64,000 nt of DNA from Eutreptiella sp. 'Long Island Sound 2002' (GCA_964036045.1 OZ038398.1:30015380-30079379); one strand, 5' to 3'; shown: positions 9,946 to 20,227, counted from the first letter of the stretch. A program made the numbers and translations. The notes: generated from the letters alone by a model not told the origin.

Positions 9946-10219
9946 TTATTCACAATCTTGCGGGTTTGCGGCGGGTTGGGCCTTGGCCAGCAACCCATAC
10001 AGCACCAAGGCCCACGTGCGGGGTGTGTGCCTGTGGAAGGAATGCAGGCCAGTATCAACCTCTGAAGCATTCAGTCCAAAGGGGCCTGCTGCCATTGCTT
10101 GGTACCCGAGATTGAGATCCAGCTCCTTCCCCTCAGGCACAGTGCTTGGCCGAAACCCAAAGTACCGTCTGGCGGGTCCTACGTCTTGGAACAAACCCAT
10201 CACTATGTGGCCATATATC
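9946..10219 (-). CDS. Exon of unrecognised minus-strand gene
   Basis: The frame is open from the edge of the inverted-repeat element (10220) to TAA near 9946. The translation looks protein-like: a segment with GPARRYFGFRPS, then LDLNLGYQAMAAGPFGLNAS, ending in a hydrophobic helix around WALVLYGLLAKAQ. Its 5' end is obscured because the neighbouring element abuts the frame directly; the element may have inserted into the exon or into an adjoining intron. The donor is uncertain. Confidence 0.4.
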
Positions 10220-11149
10220 GCACGAAGTCGCCCCCCCCTACCTTGGAGGTAGGGGGGGGAGGTAGGGGGGGGTATGGGGGGGGAAGGCGGTGCACACACA
10301 AGGCGGAACACACAAAAGGCGGCCTGTGGCCACCGCAGGAGTCTTGTTATTTAAGGGGCCACAGGCAAGGCGGTGCACACACAAGGCGGAACACACAAAA
10401 GGCGGTCTGTGGCCACCGCAGGAGTCTTGTTATTTAAGGGGCCACAGGCAAGGCGGTACACACAGAAGGCGGTGCACACACAAGGCGGAACACACAAAAG
10501 GCGGAACACACAAAAGGCGGTCTGTAGCCACCGCAGGAGTCTTGTTATTTAAGGGGCCACAGGAAAGGCGGTACACACAGAAGGCGGTGCACACACAAGG
10601 CGAAACACACAAAAGGCGGTCTGTAGCCACCGCAGGAGTCTTGTTATTTAAGGGGCCACAGGCAAGGCGGTACACACAGAAGGCGGTGCACACACAAGGC
10701 GGAACACACAAAAGGCGGAACACACAAAAGGCGGTCTGTAGCCACCGCAGGAGTCTTGTTATTTAAGGGGCCACAGGAAAGGCGGTACACACAGAAGGCG
10801 GTGCACACACAAGGCGAAACACACAAAAGGCGGTCTGTAGCCACCGCAGGAGTCTTGTTATTTAAGGGGCCACAGGCAAGGCGGTACACACAGAAGGCGG
10901 TGCACACACAAGGCGGAACACACAAAAGGCGGCCTGTGGCCACCGCAGGAGTCTTGTTATTTAAGGGGCCACAGGCAAGGCGGTACACACAAAAGGCGGT
11001 GCACACACAAGGCGGTCTGTGGCCACCGCAGGAGTCATGTTATTTAAGGGGGGTGCGGGGGCTGGCCCCCGCGTCGAGCGAAGCGAGCCGTCTGTCGAGC
11101 GAAGCGAGCCGAAGGTAGGGGGGGGAGGTAGGGGGGGGCGACTTCGTGC
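10220..11149. mobile_element. ~930-bp element with 23-bp inverted ends
   Basis: GCACGAAGTCG followed by C8-TACC at 10220-10242 is repeated exactly in inverse orientation at 11127-11149. Just inside each end sit further GGTAGGGGGGGG blocks. The interior holds a nested minisatellite and, near 11057-11074, the palindrome GCGGGGGC-TG-GCCCCCGC plus two copies of GTCGAGCGAAGCGAGCCG. No transposase is encoded. A non-autonomous fold-back or MITE-like element fits. I see no clean target-site duplication (CCATATATC on the left, ATACTATC on the right), so mobility is inferred from the ends only. Confidence 0.55.
10286..11045. repeat. Nested minisatellite: 8 cassettes built on a 16-bp subrepeat
   Basis: The conserved segment CCACCGCAGGAGTC occurs near 10330, 10413, 10528, 10628, 10742, 10841, 10940 and 11023. 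Spacings are 83, 115, 100, 114, 99, 99 and 83, that is 83 plus 0, 1 or 2 steps of about 16. Each step is one more copy of a 16-mer of type AAGGCGGNACACACAN. Because 16 is not a multiple of three, the apparent Cys-rich or basic frames across it shift and are not coding. Confidence 0.9.
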
Positions 11150-11312
11150 ATACTATCATGTGGCGTGCACGCACCACAGAAGCAGTGCACTCTGGTCTTG
11201 GGCCTCCCACTACGGACTGCTCTGTTGCTTCCATTGGTTTCAAACTTGCGCACCACAGCCCCGGTGCTGTCGAAATCGATGGTGGAAGAACAAGACAGCA
11301 GACGTCCATGAC
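11150..11312 (-). CDS. Exon in left copy of the 335-bp duplication
   Basis: Same acceptor and same first ~27 residues as the exon at 11541-11647. It diverges at the duplication boundary (about 11225) into a basic, Cys-containing tail (HCFCGAC) that reaches the inverted-repeat element. GTGCGT near 11174 is a possible donor. If both copies are spliced in, the protein would carry a repeated segment. Confidence in the 3' limit is low. Confidence 0.3.
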
Positions 11313-11894
11313 CTGTGAAAGAACAAAGCGGCTGGTACATGCGCACAGCGGCACACCACAATGCTGGGGTGGGCTGGCGAGGATAGGAGAGCGCAGCGCG
11401 CTGGGGCGGTTGGAGGCCAATCATTCATCCAGCGGAGTGGACGTAACGTTGCCCAGGGAAACCTGCAACCGCAATAGAGGCTTTGTCCGCACACAGTGGC
11501 GCTGCAGGTGACCTGTTTGATGATTGTGTCGTTCTGAAGCCTATATCAGCTTAGCCATGTTGCTTCCATTGGTTTCAAACTTGCGCACCACAGCCCCGGT
11601 GCTGTCGAAATCGATGGTGGAAGAACAAGACAGCAGACGTCCATGACCTGTGAAAGAACAAAGCGGCTGGTACATGCGCACAGCGGCACACCACAATGCT
11701 GGGGTGGGCTGGCGAGGATAGGAGAGCGCAGCGCGCTGGGGCGGTTGGAGGCCACTCATTCATCCAGCGGAGTGGACGTAACGTTGCCCAGGGAAACCTG
11801 CAACCGCAATAGAGGCTTTGTCCGCACACAGTGGCGCTGCAGGTGACCTGTTTGATGATTGTGTCGTTCTGAAGCCTATATCAGCTTAGCCAAG
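11225..11894. repeat. 335-bp tandem duplication
   Basis: 11225-11559 and 11560-11894 are direct copies with very few differences (for example CAATCATTCATCC versus CCACTCATTCATCC). Both carry the same minus-strand acceptor TTCTTTCACAG and the exon start that follows. Near-identity implies a recent event. Confidence 0.95.
11541..11647 (-). CDS. Exon in right copy of the 335-bp duplication
   Basis: Following TTCTTTCACAG (ending 11648), a phase-1 frame reads through DFDSTGAVVRKFETNGSN to TAG at 11541-11543. The peptide has coding character. The true donor may lie before the duplication boundary. It is the 5' of two near-identical exons of the same gene. Confidence 0.35.
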
Positions 11895-12101
11895 GGCTGA
11901 AAGGCCGTACCAGGGAGGTACCGTGCAATGCCAGAGAGTCCTGGTTCGCATACAGCAGTGCTTCTGAGGCAGGTCAATGCTGGGGCTGTGCTGAATTCCC
12001 TGTTGTTGTAGGAGGCCAGGTGGGAAAGGCCTTTCGATGTGGCTGATACGTCGCGGCTGATGGATGTCCTGACGGTCATCACAGGGCACGTGGCCAGCCC
12101 T
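11876..12101 (-). CDS. Exon of unrecognised minus-strand gene
   Basis: An acceptor ACCCCATCAG ends at 12102. One base (A) completes the phase-2 codon left by the exon at 12468-12515, and the frame then stays open to TAG at 11876-11878. The peptide is Ser/Thr-rich and protein-like, with RTSISRDVSATSKGLSHLAS and later GIARYLPGTAFQPLA. Internal GTACCT or GTACGG sites are possible donors upstream of the stop. The agreement of phase with the previous exon supports the model. Confidence 0.4.
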
Positions 12102-12189
12102 CTGATGGGGTATTGCCTTCAAGCTGGTTGCCATGAGGTACGCCATGCGTGTCTCTTAGTGCCCAGCCATTGCCTTTGCCCACTAAACC

Positions 12190-12335
12190 TATCTAATCCC
12201 CCGTGTCCAACGAACACTTCCGCTCGGACCATATTTGTCGGGGACCTAATCAATTAGGTACTTGTTGGGTGCCAAATTAATGAGGTACTGAACGGCGTGT
12301 CCAACGAACACTCCTGTTCGGACCATTTGAGGACG
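12190..12335. repeat. Short imperfect direct repeat (GTGTCCAACGAACAC)
   Basis: GTGTCCAACGAACAC followed by a variant of TTCGGACCAT occurs at about 12204 and 12298. GTCC/GGAC and GAAC/GTTC make each copy partly self-complementary. It lies in what is probably an intron of the minus-strand gene. Confidence 0.6.
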
Positions 12336-12467
12336 TCATTGTTCGCTGTACACAGGGGTGGATGTACCTAGCAGCGGCCTGTCCCCACTTTTGAGATGAA
12401 TATCCATGTCATTTTTTGAGCCCCAGATTTCACTTCAACTGGACTATGAGTGTGACCAGGTTTGTAC

Positions 12468-12515
12468 CCTGGGTTTTTGAAAAGATGACCCTGAGGAGCA
12501 CCTTTTTTTCGGTGC
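12468..12515 (-). CDS. Short exon of unrecognised minus-strand gene
   Basis: A very good acceptor (TGACTGCTTTCTTCAG, with a branch-point-like TGAC) ends at 12516, and GTACAA follows at 12467. The 48-nt exon joins in phase 2 with its neighbours on both sides and adds a basic, Gly-rich segment (HRKKGAPQGHLFKNP). The frame would also be open if read from an in-frame CAG, so the exact phase needs transcript evidence. Confidence 0.4.
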
Positions 12516-12629
12516 CTGAAGAAAGCAGTCATCAAAAATGGTCAACTTTCCAACCGGCAGTGCAATAGTCCACCAGGTGGGGGTTTCTGCAGTGTCGCTG
12601 TGCCCGGTCCAGGATCTCTTGTCCCTCAC

Positions 12630-12868
12630 CTCCCCTCTACGATGCCCAAGATTTCCTGCTGAGGGGCCGGTATCCTGCAAACTGGTATTGGAGCTGTGCT
12701 CAGGTGCTCACGGTGGAATTCATTGAAGCCCTGACGCAGTATCTCGCGCGCCGCTGCAAAGAACTGGACGTACAGTCTCCGGTTTGAGGACCCACACAAC
12801 ACCGTGCCTTTTAGTTGTTCAAACACCGGCAGGATGTGCCCAGATCTTGTGTCAAAATAGGCGCCCAT
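12630..12868 (-). CDS. First recognised exon of minus-strand gene, starting inside the tandem array
   Basis: ATG at 12868 has G at -3 and G at +4 and lies after a T9 run. The frame runs 79 codons to GGGAG followed by GTGAGG (donor at 12629). Coding character is strong: GAYFDTRSGHILPVFEQLKG, then an amphipathic stretch LYVQFFAAAREILRQGFNEF. The first ~26 codons lie in unit 1 of the 2,262-bp array and the rest in unique DNA. In every other unit the same ATG opens a different 52-codon frame that ends soon after the unit junction. So either the array's source was this gene's 5' region, or the array edge created a hybrid exon. Function unknown. Confidence 0.45.
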
Positions 12869-13012
12869 CGCAATGCATTAAAAAAAAACCCCAAAAGGCC
12901 CAGTGTGCAGTGTTTTCCTGATCCGCCAACAAGCACACCAGCTCGTGCACATGCAGTTGTGATCGGGCACCCACCATCCAGCACGCCTGTCACATCTGGT
13001 GGGCTCAGACAG
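12835..13012 (+). pseudogene. Decayed EGF-like module a (one per unit)
   Basis: TGTGCCCAGATCTTGTGTCA gives C-x4-C-QN, as in the intact exon. A later TGC-ACA-TGC-AGT-TGT supplies a C-x-C-x-C group, and the piece ends ACAG before GTTAAC, echoing ACAG before GTACGTG. Spacing and frame are broken between the halves, so it is read as a relic. Confidence 0.35.
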
Positions 13013-13103
13013 GTTAACAAAACAGGCCCAAGGCGGAAAACATTGATACGGTCGAACAAGTGGATCTATCATAATGCTATCTTCGATTCGAACTGCGGAA
13101 CAT

Positions 13104-13190
13104 TGCTGCATATGCAAACCAGGACGTGCATGTGTGGAGCGCTTTGTGACCTGCTTGCGGCCGCCTGTCACATGTGGTGGGCTTGGATAG
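13104..13190 (+). pseudogene. Decayed EGF-like module b (one per unit)
   Basis: A frame with HCCICKPGRAC resembles the C-terminal half of an EGF domain (C-x-C-x2-G). Its end (13162-13190) matches the end of module a (12985-13012) at about 25 of 29 positions, so the two are internal duplicates. The donor GT is lost and a TAG closes the frame. Confidence 0.35.
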
Positions 13191-13319
13191 GCGGAATGAC
13201 CAGGAACCAGTTGTAGTGCAGCAACATGGAGGTTTTGACACTTTGATGATTGTGACCCTGTGTCTGCTACACTGCTGTCTCAAGAAGGCAGCGACCACAT
13301 CATTTCCGCTTCCCTGCAG

Positions 13320-13433
13320 ATGTGGACGATTGCCCACCCAATCCCTGCCAAAATGGTGGAACATGCATTGATGGTGTCGATTCACACACCTGCTGTTGCG
13401 CGGCAGGATATAGTGGATCCAACTGCGAGACAG
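13320..13433 (+). CDS. Calcium-binding EGF domain exon, unit 1
   Basis: The exon follows CCGCTTCCCTGCAG and precedes GTACGTG. Its 114 nt, phase 1-1, encode one EGF domain with spacing C-x4-C-x5-C-x8-C-x-C-x8-C. The N-terminal VDDC fits the calcium-binding form D-x-D-D-C once the preceding G completes an Asp codon, and the exon itself ends in G. CQNGGTC matches the O-fucose consensus C2-x4-S/T-C3. CIDGVD carries the Asp of the hydroxylation motif, but the usual aromatic before C4 is His. The residue between C4 and C5 is an extra Cys (CCC), giving seven. This unit alone has Pro rather than Ser after C1. EGF domains of this kind act outside the cell in adhesion or signalling. No signal peptide or other domain of the parent protein is visible. 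Unit 1 also lacks two bases downstream of +225 (GGCGGAAA instead of GGCGCGGAAA). Confidence 0.65.
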
Positions 13434-13544
13434 GTACGTGTTGATTGCTGTTGTTGTTGTGACATGCACGTTTACAATTTGCAAGGGTCACCATCACATC
13501 ATTGGCCTCGTGATTGGTGATTTGTATTGACTGTTTTGTTATCA
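13434..13544 (+). other. Candidate short intron after the EGF exon (one per unit)
   Basis: From GTACGTG to TGTTTTGTTATCAG is about 111 nt, with a branch-point-like TATTGAC 20 nt before the end. Splicing here would add a different frame of about 45 codons ending at TAG (13681-13683), so it would terminate the protein. Skipping it in favour of the next unit's acceptor would extend the EGF chain. The element recurs in every unit. Confidence 0.4.
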
Positions 13545-13732
13545 GCTGTGCAATCGCTTGTAAGATCTTCCAGTCAGATGGAAATTTCGGTCCCGTGGCC
13601 AGTGAGACCCCAAATGATGCATGGGACATTGAATCTCACCCACTTTGAGCAAAGAGCTGGCAGCGGGGCCCCAGTACACTTGTAGCCATGTGCATGGGCG
13701 GATTTCACAGATGGCCAAAAACAGGCCCGAAA

Positions 13733-13792
13733 TTGCCATTGTTTTCACACATGCCGTACTAGTTCGGGGGAAATATGCAGTTGTGATGACGG
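13733..13792 (+). pseudogene. Cys-rich EGF-like fragment d (one per unit)
   Basis: A frame with CHCFHTC followed by ICSCDDG has the C-x-C-x2-G signature of an EGF second half. No clean exon borders are visible, although CTCTGCAG follows directly. Confidence 0.25.
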
Positions 13793-14304
13793 CCCCCCTC
13801 TGCAGGGTATTGACACAGCAAATGCTTGAAGGGCCCCCATGCCATGCAAGGCCTTCAACGCATATCAGCGTCTTCCCATCACCCACGACGCCAAACGTCC
13901 AAGGGGTGGGCAGAGGGTATGGCTGGCACAGGGAGGGCAGCCGCTGATTTTTAGCATCATGATTTTTGGTAATGGAAGTTTCAGCGGACATGATTTCCAC
14001 ACCGCCCTCCCTGGTATGGCTTGATTTGCACTGCTGGGGTATCTGCTTCAAACCGCTAGGGGATGCACGTCACCTGAGGGCCAGTGTTGGCCTTGTCCCG
14101 CCAGCCCAACATGAAAACACTCAGCTCATTTTTCGGAGCTCTGGCATGAATGCAGGCCGTGTGGTCCCTGCAATCACTTCAAGGAGATGCAGGGTGATGT
14201 GAGGGACGGTTTCGCTGTATGACAACCGCATGCCGGCTCCTGTGGCTGTGGGTTTTGCACGAGAAGGTCGGGTACAACCCTGTGGAAGGTGGTGCATGTG
14301 CTGT

Positions 14305-14320
14305 GGTTAGGGTTTTGGGG
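14305..14320 (+). other. Telomere-like GGTTAGGGTTTTGGGG (one per unit)
   Basis: Contains TTAGGG and TTTTGGGG once each and is not tandemly repeated. Unit 12 reads GGGTTTGGGGG instead. Probably coincidental. Confidence 0.3.
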
Positions 14321-14628
14321 CATTTGGTCAGTGGGTCCAGTTTTACGAAAAGTGATCAGGAACCAGTAAGGTCAGTGCAGTCAGGGCTGTGGGCCGCCCA
14401 AGATGCAGAAAATCGCAGTTTCCAGGCTGATTCGCGGGACCTGCAAATGCTTCAAAGTCTCGCGTTTCCCGCAAGCCTTCTGTGAGTCCTGGGATGGGTT
14501 TGGGTCATCATCTCGGGACAGTACAAGTACTCGAGCACTGGGGACGCACGTAGCCCGATTAAGAGCTCGTGTAGCTTGGGACATAGATCTCGACATCTAT
14601 CTCATCGTCTCAGTGGGATGTAGTTGTT

Positions 14629-14648
14629 GACGGAGCTGAAGCTCCGTC
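14629..14648. repeat. Perfect hairpin GACGGAGC-TGAA-GCTCCGTC (one per unit)
   Basis: An eight-bp stem with a four-base loop, unchanged in all copies examined. It is followed by ordinary sequence rather than a T run. Confidence 0.8.
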
Positions 14649-14785
14649 CGCAGCCCGTGTTGCTGTGGTGACGTCCCCCTGATCAGCAGCTTGGTGTACA
14701 TGACGGCTATTGATTTTACCCGGACAGTCCATAGGGAAATGTGTGGATCACAGTCAGGGATGTGCTTAGTGCTTGGCCTGCCCTC

Positions 14786-14816
14786 GGGGGGGTGAGGGGG
14801 AGACTGGGGGAGAGGG
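14786..14816 (+). promoter_or_regulatory. G-quadruplex motif (one per unit)
   Basis: G7-TGA-G5-AGACT-G5-AGA-G3 fits the four-tract consensus. Many units carry AGAGTGC, which loses the fourth tract but leaves the G7 able to supply two. Any regulatory role is inferred. Confidence 0.55.
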
Positions 14817-14900
14817 CAACAAAATGTGTGTGTACCTCCAATTATTGGGTTTGTAGTGAAACAAAATCACATGGAAGATCTTGTCAGATCAAGGTGATTT
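14817..14900 (+). pseudogene. Cys-rich EGF-like fragment g (one per unit)
   Basis: A frame with KCVCTSNYWVC, then SCQIKV, carries a C-x-C and a terminal Cys at EGF-like distances. It lacks recognisable splice sites. Confidence 0.2.
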
Positions 14901-14993
14901 CCAAATTGCATTTGGGGGAATCGTGACGTTTCACAGCTGTTTTGTGGCCGCAAGCAGCTGAGGATGTGCTCAAACCTGCTCAACCAATGGGTC

Positions 14994-15018
14994 CCATCGT
15001 ACCTTGGGCGTACGATGG
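14994..15018. repeat. Perfect hairpin CCATCGTAC-CTTGGGC-GTACGATGG (one per unit)
   Basis: A nine-bp stem and seven-base loop, located about 30 bp before each unit junction as defined here. No variation seen among copies. Confidence 0.8.
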
Positions 15019-15517
15019 TTGTTCAGCCGCCCCGTACTTGGAACTGAGAACCCACACAACACCGTGCCTTTTAGTTGTTCAAACACCGGCAGGATGTGCC
15101 CAGATCTTGTGTCAAAATAGGCGCCCATCGCAATGCATTAAAAAAAAACCCCAAAAGGCCCAGTGTGCAGTGTTTTCCTGATCCGCCAACAAGCACACCA
15201 GCTCGTGCACATGCAGTTGTGATCGGGCACCCACCATCCAGCACGCCTGTCACATCTGGTGGGCTCAGACAGGTTAACAAAACAGGCCCAAGGCGCGGAA
15301 AACATTGATACGGTCGAACAAGTGGATTTATCATAATGCTATCTTCGATTCGAACTGCGGAACATTGCTGCATATGCAAACCAGGACGTGCATGTGTGGA
15401 GCGCTTTGTGACCTGCTTGCGGCCGCCTGTCACATGTGGTGGGCTTGGATAGGCGGAATGACCAGGAACCAGTTGTAGTGCAGCAACATGGAGGTTTTGA
15501 CACTTTGATGATTGTGA

Positions 15518-15703
<186 letters not shown>

Positions 15704-17779
15704 TGATTGCTGTTGTTGTTGTGACATGCACGTTTACAATTTGCAAGGGTCACCATCACATCATTGGCCTCGTGATTGGTGATTTGTATTGACTGTTTTG
15801 TTATCAGCTGTGCAATCGCTTGTAAGATCTTCCATTCAGATGGAAATTTCGGTCCCGTGGCCAGTGAGACCCCAAATGATGCATGGGACATTGAATCTCA
15901 CCCACTTTGAGCAAAGAGCTGGCAGCGGGGCCCCAGTACACTTGTAGCCATGTGCATGGGCGGATTTCACAGATGGCCAAAAACAGGCCCGAAATTGCCA
16001 TTGTTTTCACACATGCCGTACTAGTTCGGGGGAAATATGCAGTTGTGATGACGGCCCCCCTCTGCAGGGTATTGACACAGCAAATGCTTGAAGGGCCCCC
16101 ATGCCATGCAAGGCCTTCAAGGCATATCAGCGTCTTCCCATCACCCACGACGCCAAACGTCCAAGGGGTGGGCAGAGGGTATGGCTGGCACAGGGAGGGC
16201 AGCCGCTGATTTTTAGCATCATGATTTTTGGTAATGGAAGTTTCAGCGGACATGATTTCCACACCGCCCTCCCTGGTATGGCTTGATTTGCACTGCTGGG
16301 GTATCTGCTTCAAACCGCTAGGGGATGCACGTCACCTGAGGGCCAGTGTTGGCCTTGTCCCGCCAGCCCAACATGAAAACACTCAGCTCATTTTTCGGAG
16401 CTCTGGCATGAATGCAGGCCGTGTGGTCCCTGCAATCACTTCAAGGAGATGCAGGATGATGTGAGGGACGGTTTCGCTGTATGACAACCGCATGCCGGCT
16501 CCTGTGGCTGTGGGTTTTGCACGAGAAGGTCGGGTACAACCCTGTGGAAGGTGGTGCATGTGCTGTGGTTAGGGTTTTGGGGCATTTGGTCAGTGGGTCC
16601 AGTTTTACGAAAAGTGATCAGGAACCAGTAAGGTCAGTGCAGTCAGGGCTGTGGGCCGCCCAAGATGCAGAAAATCGCAGTTTCCAGGCTGATTCGCGGG
16701 ACCTGCAAATGCTTCAAAGTCTCGCGTTTCCCGCAAGCCTTCTGTGAGTCCTGGGATGGGTTTGGGTCATCATCTCGGGACAGTACAAGTACTCGAGCAC
16801 TGGGGACGCACGTAGCCCGATTAAGAGCTCGTGTAGCTTGGGACATAGATCTCGACATCTATCTCATCGTCTCAGTGGGATGTAGTTGTTGACGGAGCTG
16901 AAGCTCCGTCCGCAGCCCGTGTTGCTGTGGTGACGTCCCCCTGATCAGCAGCTTGGTGTACATGACGGCTATTGATTTTACCCGGACAGTCCATAGGGAA
17001 ATGTGTGGATCACAGTCAGGGATGTGCTTAGTGCTTGGCCTGCCCTCGGGGGGGTGAGGGGGAGACTGGGGGAGAGGGCAACAAAATGTGTGTGTACCTC
17101 CAATTATTGGGTTTGTAGTGAAACAAAATCACATGGAAGATCTTGTCAGATCAAGGTGATTTCCAAATTGCATTTGGGGGAATCGTGACGTTTCACAGCT
17201 GTTTTGTGGCCGCAAGCAGCTGAGGATGTGCTCAAACCTGCTCAACCAATGGGTCCCATCGTACCTTGGGCGTACGATGGTTGTTCAGCCGCCCCGTACT
17301 TGGAACTGAGAACCCACACAACACCGTGCCTTTTAGTTGTTCAAACACCGGCAGGATGTGCCCAGATCTTGTGTCAAAATAGGCGCCCATCGCAATGCAT
17401 TAAAAAAAAACCCCAAAAGGCCCAGTGTGCAGTGTTTTCCTGATCCGCCAACAAGCACACCAGCTCGTGCACATGCAGTTGTGATCGGGCACCCACCATC
17501 CAGCACGCCTGTCACATCTGGTGGGCTCAGACAGGTTAACAAAACAGGCCCAAGGCGCGGAAAACATTGATACGGTCGAACAAGTGGATTTATCATAATG
17601 CTATCTTCGATTCGAACTGCGGAACATTGCTGCATATGCAAACCAGGACGTGCATGTGTGGAGCGCTTTGTGACCTGCTTGCGGCCGCCTGTCACATGTG
17701 GTGGGCTTGGATAGGCGGAATGACCAGGAACCAGTTGTAGTGCAGCAACATGGAGGTTTTGACACTTTGATGATTGTGA

Positions 17780-17965
<186 letters not shown>

Positions 17966-20041
17966 TGATTGCTGTTGTTGTTGTGACATGCACGTTTACA
18001 ATTTGCAAGGGTCACCATCACATCATTGGCCTCGTGATTGGTGATTTGTATTGACTGTTTTGTTATCAGCTGTGCAATCGCTTGTAAGATCTTCCATTCA
18101 GATGGAAATTTCGGTCCCGTGGCCAGTGAGACCCCAAATGATGCATGGGACATTGAATCTCACCCACTTTGAGCAAAGAGCTGGCAGCGGGGCCCCAGTA
18201 CACTTGTAGCCATGTGCATGGGCGGATTTCACAGATGGCCAAAAACAGGCCCGAAATTGCCATTGTTTTCACACATGCCGTACTAGTTCGGGGGAAATAT
18301 GCAGTTGTGATGACGGCCCCCCTCTGCAGGGTATTGACACAGCAAATGCTTGAAGGGCCCCCATGCCATGCAAGGCCTTCAAGGCATATCAGCGTCTTCC
18401 CATCACCCACGACGCCAAACGTCCAAGGGGTGGGCAGAGGGTATGGCTGGCACAGGGAGGGCAGCCGCTGATTTTTAGCATCATGATTTTTGGTAATGGA
18501 AGTTTCAGCGGACATGATTTCCACACCGCCCTCCCTGGTATGGCTTGATTTGCACTGCTGGGGTATCTGCTTCAAACCGCTAGGGGATGCACGTCACCTG
18601 AGGGCCAGTGTTGGCCTTGTCCCGCCAGCCCAACATGAAAACACTCAGCTCATTTTTCGGAGCTCTGGCATGAATGCAGGCCGTGTGGTCCCTGCAATCA
18701 CTTCAAGGAGATGCAGGATGATGTGAGGGACGGTTTCGCTGTATGACAACCGCATGCCGGCTCCTGTGGCTGTGGGTTTTGCACGAGAAGGTCGGGTACA
18801 ACCCTGTGGAAGGTGGTGCATGTGCTGTGGTTAGGGTTTTGGGGCATTTGGTCAGTGGGTCCAGTTTTACGAAAAGTGATCAGGAACCAGTAAGGTCAGT
18901 GCAGTCAGGGCTGTGGGCCGCCCAAGATGCAGAAAATCGCAGTTTCCAGGCTGATTCGCAGGACCTGCAAATGCTTCAAAGTCTCGCGTTTCCCGCAAGC
19001 CTTCTGTGAGTCCTGGGATGGGTTTGGGTCATCATCTCGGGACAGTACAAGTACTCGAGCACTGGGGACGCACGTAGCCCGATTAAGAGCTCGTGTAGCT
19101 TGGGACATAGATCTCGACATCTATCTCATCGTCTCAGTGGGATGTAGTTGTTGACGGAGCTGAAGCTCCGTCCGCAGCCCGTGTTGCTGTGGTGACGTCC
19201 CCCTGATCAGCAGCTTGGAGTACATGACGGCTATTGATTTTACCCGGACAGTCCATAGGGAAATGTGTGGATCACAGTCAGGGATGTGCTTAGTGCTTGG
19301 CCTGCCCTCGGGGGGGTGAGGGGGAGACTGGGGGAGAGGGCAACAAAATGTGTGTGTACCTCCAATTATTGGGTTTGTAGTGAAACAAAATCACATGGAA
19401 GATCTTGTCAGATCAAGGTGATTTCCAAATTGCATTTGGGGGAATCGTGACGTTTCACAGCTGTTTTGTGGCCGCAAGCAGCTGAGGATGTGCTCAAACC
19501 TGCTCAACCAATGGGTCCCATCGTACCTTGGGCGTACGATGGTTGTTCAGCCGCCCCGTACTTGGAACTGAGAACCCACACAACACCGTGCCTTTTAGTT
19601 GTTCAAACACCGGCAGGATGTGCCCAGATCTTGTGTCAAAATAGGCGCCCATCGCAATGCATTAAAAAAAAACCCCAAAAGGCCCAGTGTGCAGTGTTTT
19701 CCTGATCCGCCAACAAGCACACCAGCTCGTGCACATGCAGTTGTGATCGGGCACCCACCATCCAGCACGCCTGTCACATCTGGTGGGCTCAGACAGGTTA
19801 ACAAAACAGGCCCAAGGCGCGGAAAACATTGATACGGTCGAACAAGTGGATTTATCATAATGCTATCTTCGATTCGAACTGCGGAACATTGCTGCATATG
19901 CAAACCAGGGCGTGCATGTGTGGAGCGCTTTGTGACCTGCTTGCGGCCGCCTGTCACATGTGGTGGGCTTGGATAGGCGGAATGACCAGGAACCAGTTGT
20001 AGTGCAGCAACATGGAGGTTTTGACACTTTGATGATTGTGA

Positions 20042-20227
<186 letters not shown>

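Noticed and set aside
10286-11045. CRISPR-like array or a Cys-rich repeat protein
   Set aside because: The repeats are contiguous 16-bp variants without unique spacers, and cassette lengths shift the frame, so neither CRISPR nor coding fits.
14305-14320. Telomeric repeat inside each unit
   Set aside because: Only single TTAGGG and TTTTGGGG occurrences, not tandem, and altered in unit 12 without consequence.
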